7,419 nt of DNA from CAZVRZ01 sp964629965 (lineage in GTDB: Bacteria; Chloroflexota; Anaerolineae; Anaerolineales; UBA4823), in assembly GCA_964629965.1 (NCBI GenBank), contig CAZVRZ010000217.1:1-7419 (forward strand), given 5' to 3'. Of this stretch, positions 6,322 through 7,419 are shown piece after piece. The translations under genes were made by a program, and so were the position numbers. The notes beneath the pieces were generated by a model. It saw nothing but the letters and a program-made list of their open reading frames with translations, was not told the DNA's origin and did no database searches. Every line of letters starts with the position of its first letter. Position 1 is the stretch's first letter.

Positions 6322-6573
6322 TCACTTGGCGTTGCTTTGGATCTCTTTGCCATCGCTACCGCGCTTTGGTTCCCGATCCTTCAGGAATTCGTTCAGTCGC
6401 TCGACCTGAAGCTGGAGCCGCTTTTCCTGCTGCTTTTGGCGTTGCACTTCAACCTCGGGCTGTTTGTCTGCCAGGGTGTGTTCTGCCATGACGCGCTGCA
6501 GCTTTTCCTTTAATTCGACAGTTTCAACGGCTTGCGTTAGCGGCGGGTGCGGGAATTGGCGGGAAAAACTCAA
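6322..6573 (-). CDS. Short uncharacterised charged coiled-coil ORF, possibly a fragment
   Basis: An open frame of 83 codons whose only long start is TTG (6573), with no clear Shine-Dalgarno sequence. The first in-frame ATG is at 6489 and would leave 55 residues; the nearest AAAGGA is too far upstream to serve it. The sequence is hydrophilic and rich in Lys, Glu and Gln, with heptad-like spacing of Leu and Val from about residue 18 to 65 (for example VERLNEFL), so a coiled coil is likely if it is translated. A TAG lies four codons before the TTG. I recognise no family. It may be a small protein, or the 3' end of a broken gene such as a protein with a coiled-coil C-terminus. No partner or regulation can be deduced. 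Confidence 0.35.
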   Translation of the reverse strand: MSFSRQFPHPPLTQAVETVELKEKLQRVMAEHTLADKQPEVEVQRQKQQEKRLQLQVERLNEFLKDREPKRGSDGKEIQSNAK

Positions 6574-6604
6574 AGTTAGAAAATGCTAAAGGCGCTGAAT
6601 CCCT

Positions 6605-6629
6605 AAGGGCGAGGCGAAAGCCCGCCCTT
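6605..6629. other. Intergenic hairpin with GAAA tetraloop
   Basis: AAGGGCG (6605-6611) pairs with CGCCCTT (6623-6629), A6612 is bulged, and GGC/GCC closes a GAAA (GNRA) loop. It lies in the 117-base gap between the two small - strand ORFs. No T run follows on either strand, so a terminator is not supported. The rest of 6574-6690 shows no gene. Confidence 0.45.
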
Positions 6630-6690
6630 GTCCGCTGCATGCAATGTCGGCTTGCTTTTTGAACGCGAGACTCATGGCCGAAAAAGATTT

Positions 6691-7200
6691 TCATTTTGAA
6701 AATTGTGAGAGTATGACAATAAAAATACATGGAAGCGTGACAGCTAAAACCATTATCCAACACCCTATATGTTGCATTGCAGACCCAACGGCGTTTGTTT
6801 TTTCCGCCTGAATAACTTTAGGATTTATATTGCGCCCACAATAACGACAAACTTCTGCCTCTGCCAAGACCATTTCTGCACAATAAGGGCATTTTTTCAT
6901 GGCTGGATTTTGGATTTCTTGGAGGCTGGTTTGAACAGGCTTTACAGGTAATTCGAGGGGAGGTTCTAAATTAGTTAAATCATCAAGTAATTTCTTGGCC
7001 TTCTCGTTATTAGGATTAATACGCAACATTTGATTAAGAGAGTAAATACGCTCCTGCTCGTTAGCCGAAATGTTATACATCCATCCCCAAGCCTTTTCAC
7101 TGTTGGGATTTTGCTTAATAGCAGCGGCGATAAGACGCCGTGCATCATCTCGTTTCCCCGCTCGAAATGCTTTTACACCTTGTTGCAATAAATCATCCAT
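6691..7200 (-). CDS. TPR, zinc-ribbon and single-transmembrane protein of unknown function
   Basis: A 169-residue protein starting at ATG 7200, with AAGGA six bases upstream. Residues 1-75 form two helix-turn-helix repeats of TPR type, with NPNSEKAWGWMY and INPNNEKAKKLL as turns, a style I associate with Chloroflexota. A proline-rich linker (about 79-90) follows. Residues 104-121 hold two Cys pairs, CPYC and CRYC, spaced as in a zinc ribbon. About 144-165 is a strongly hydrophobic segment, with only four residues after it. The hydrophobic end suggests a tail-anchored membrane protein with the TPR and zinc ribbon in the cytosol; this orientation is inferred. TPRs usually bind proteins, so a scaffold or sensor role is plausible, but no enzyme domain is present. 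No operon partner is visible: the next - strand ORF begins 117 bases further on. Confidence 0.85.
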   Translation of the reverse strand: MDDLLQQGVKAFRAGKRDDARRLIAAAIKQNPNSEKAWGWMYNISANEQERIYSLNQMLRINPNNEKAKKLLDDLTNLEPPLELPVKPVQTSLQEIQNPAMKKCPYCAEMVLAEAEVCRYCGRNINPKVIQAEKTNAVGSAMQHIGCWIMVLAVTLPCIFIVILSQFSK

Positions 7201-7206
7201 AATGAA

Positions 7207-7211
7207 TCCTT
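7207..7211 (-). promoter_or_regulatory. Ribosome binding site AAGGA of the TPR/zinc-ribbon gene
   Basis: AAGGA on the - strand with a six-base spacer to ATG 7200. It supports this start. Confidence 0.6.
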
Positions 7212-7259
7212 TTTATAGCAAAGACAGCAAGCCAACGAATTAATTATCCGGACTTCCGC

Positions 7260-7311
7260 TATACAGCATCATCACGGTTTATTCACCCTGACTAAGGTGG
7301 ATATACAGCAT
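7260..7311. repeat. Direct repeat TATACAGCAT, two copies 42 bp apart
   Basis: TATACAGCAT occurs at 7260-7269 and 7302-7311, upstream of the TPR/zinc-ribbon gene. The 42-bp period is about four helical turns, which would put both copies on the same DNA face, but ten bases repeated twice may be chance. The remaining sequence in 7201-7419 shows no gene, RNA or terminator that I can support. Confidence 0.3.
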
Positions 7312-7419
7312 ACTTGCGATGATTTTGGAACCTAATCCGCGAGTAAGATGTACCAGACTCTTTAATTTTACACCGAACTGCTTACAGCACACAATTTTCT
7401 ACCCTACCAATTCCGGCCC

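Noticed and set aside
6291..6547. Complete integron attC site from GCTAAC (near 6547) to GTTAGGC (6297) on the - strand
   Set aside because: The distance of about 250 bases is longer than known attC sites, the outer core does not fit RYYYAAC, and an ORF fills the interval.
6524..6763. 79-codon - strand ORF overlapping the end of the TPR gene
   Set aside because: It overlaps a better-supported gene in another frame, has odd composition and shows no domain.
7212..7220. TGC-TATAAA as an extended -10 promoter of the TPR gene
   Set aside because: Transcription would start inside or after the ribosome binding site at 7207-7211, and no good -35 element is present at 16-18 bases.

Overview
The window reads as a piece of a bacterial accessory or mobile region. 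The likely host is a member of the Chloroflexota, perhaps Anaerolineae. This is an inference from two things: the TPR style of the protein at 6691-7200 (a repeat with an INPNNEKAKKLL ending) and the G+C-rich helicase genes. No rRNA, tRNA, integrase, transposase or replication gene is present to fix the taxonomy or the type of element.

Left and centre (1-5391, + strand): a leader with several stem-loops (23-159) precedes a large gene (190-3738). It encodes an adenine-specific DNA methyltransferase fused to the first part of an SNF2/DEAD-type helicase, the architecture of very large methylase-helicases on plasmids, integrative elements and phages (the DarB-like group). The reading frame stops just after helicase motif IV. 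A second gene (3815-5323) in another frame carries the rest of the helicase (motifs V and VI), a coiled coil and a C-terminal tail. Between them lie 76 bases with a 16-bp perfect palindrome and an 11-bp perfect stem followed by five T, which looks like an intrinsic terminator and sits only a dozen bases before the second gene's start codon. A second clear terminator (5355-5391) closes the pair.

Right (5399-7200, - strand): base composition becomes clearly less G+C-rich and the strand switches. Three unrelated reading frames point left: a 275-residue protein with a prenyltransferase/squalene-cyclase-like repeat motif, a doubtful 83-residue charged coiled-coil ORF, and a 169-residue TPR, zinc-ribbon and single-membrane-segment protein. 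Small hairpins separate them. The last 219 bases hold no recognisable gene, only a 10-base direct repeat.

The most interesting point is the helicase cut within its second RecA domain by a terminator-bearing spacer. The two proteins would have to assemble to make one ATPase, and the second gene appears to depend on transcription reading through the terminator. It could be a regulated split enzyme, a frameshift-controlled fusion, or an early stage of gene decay. The sequence alone does not decide between these.
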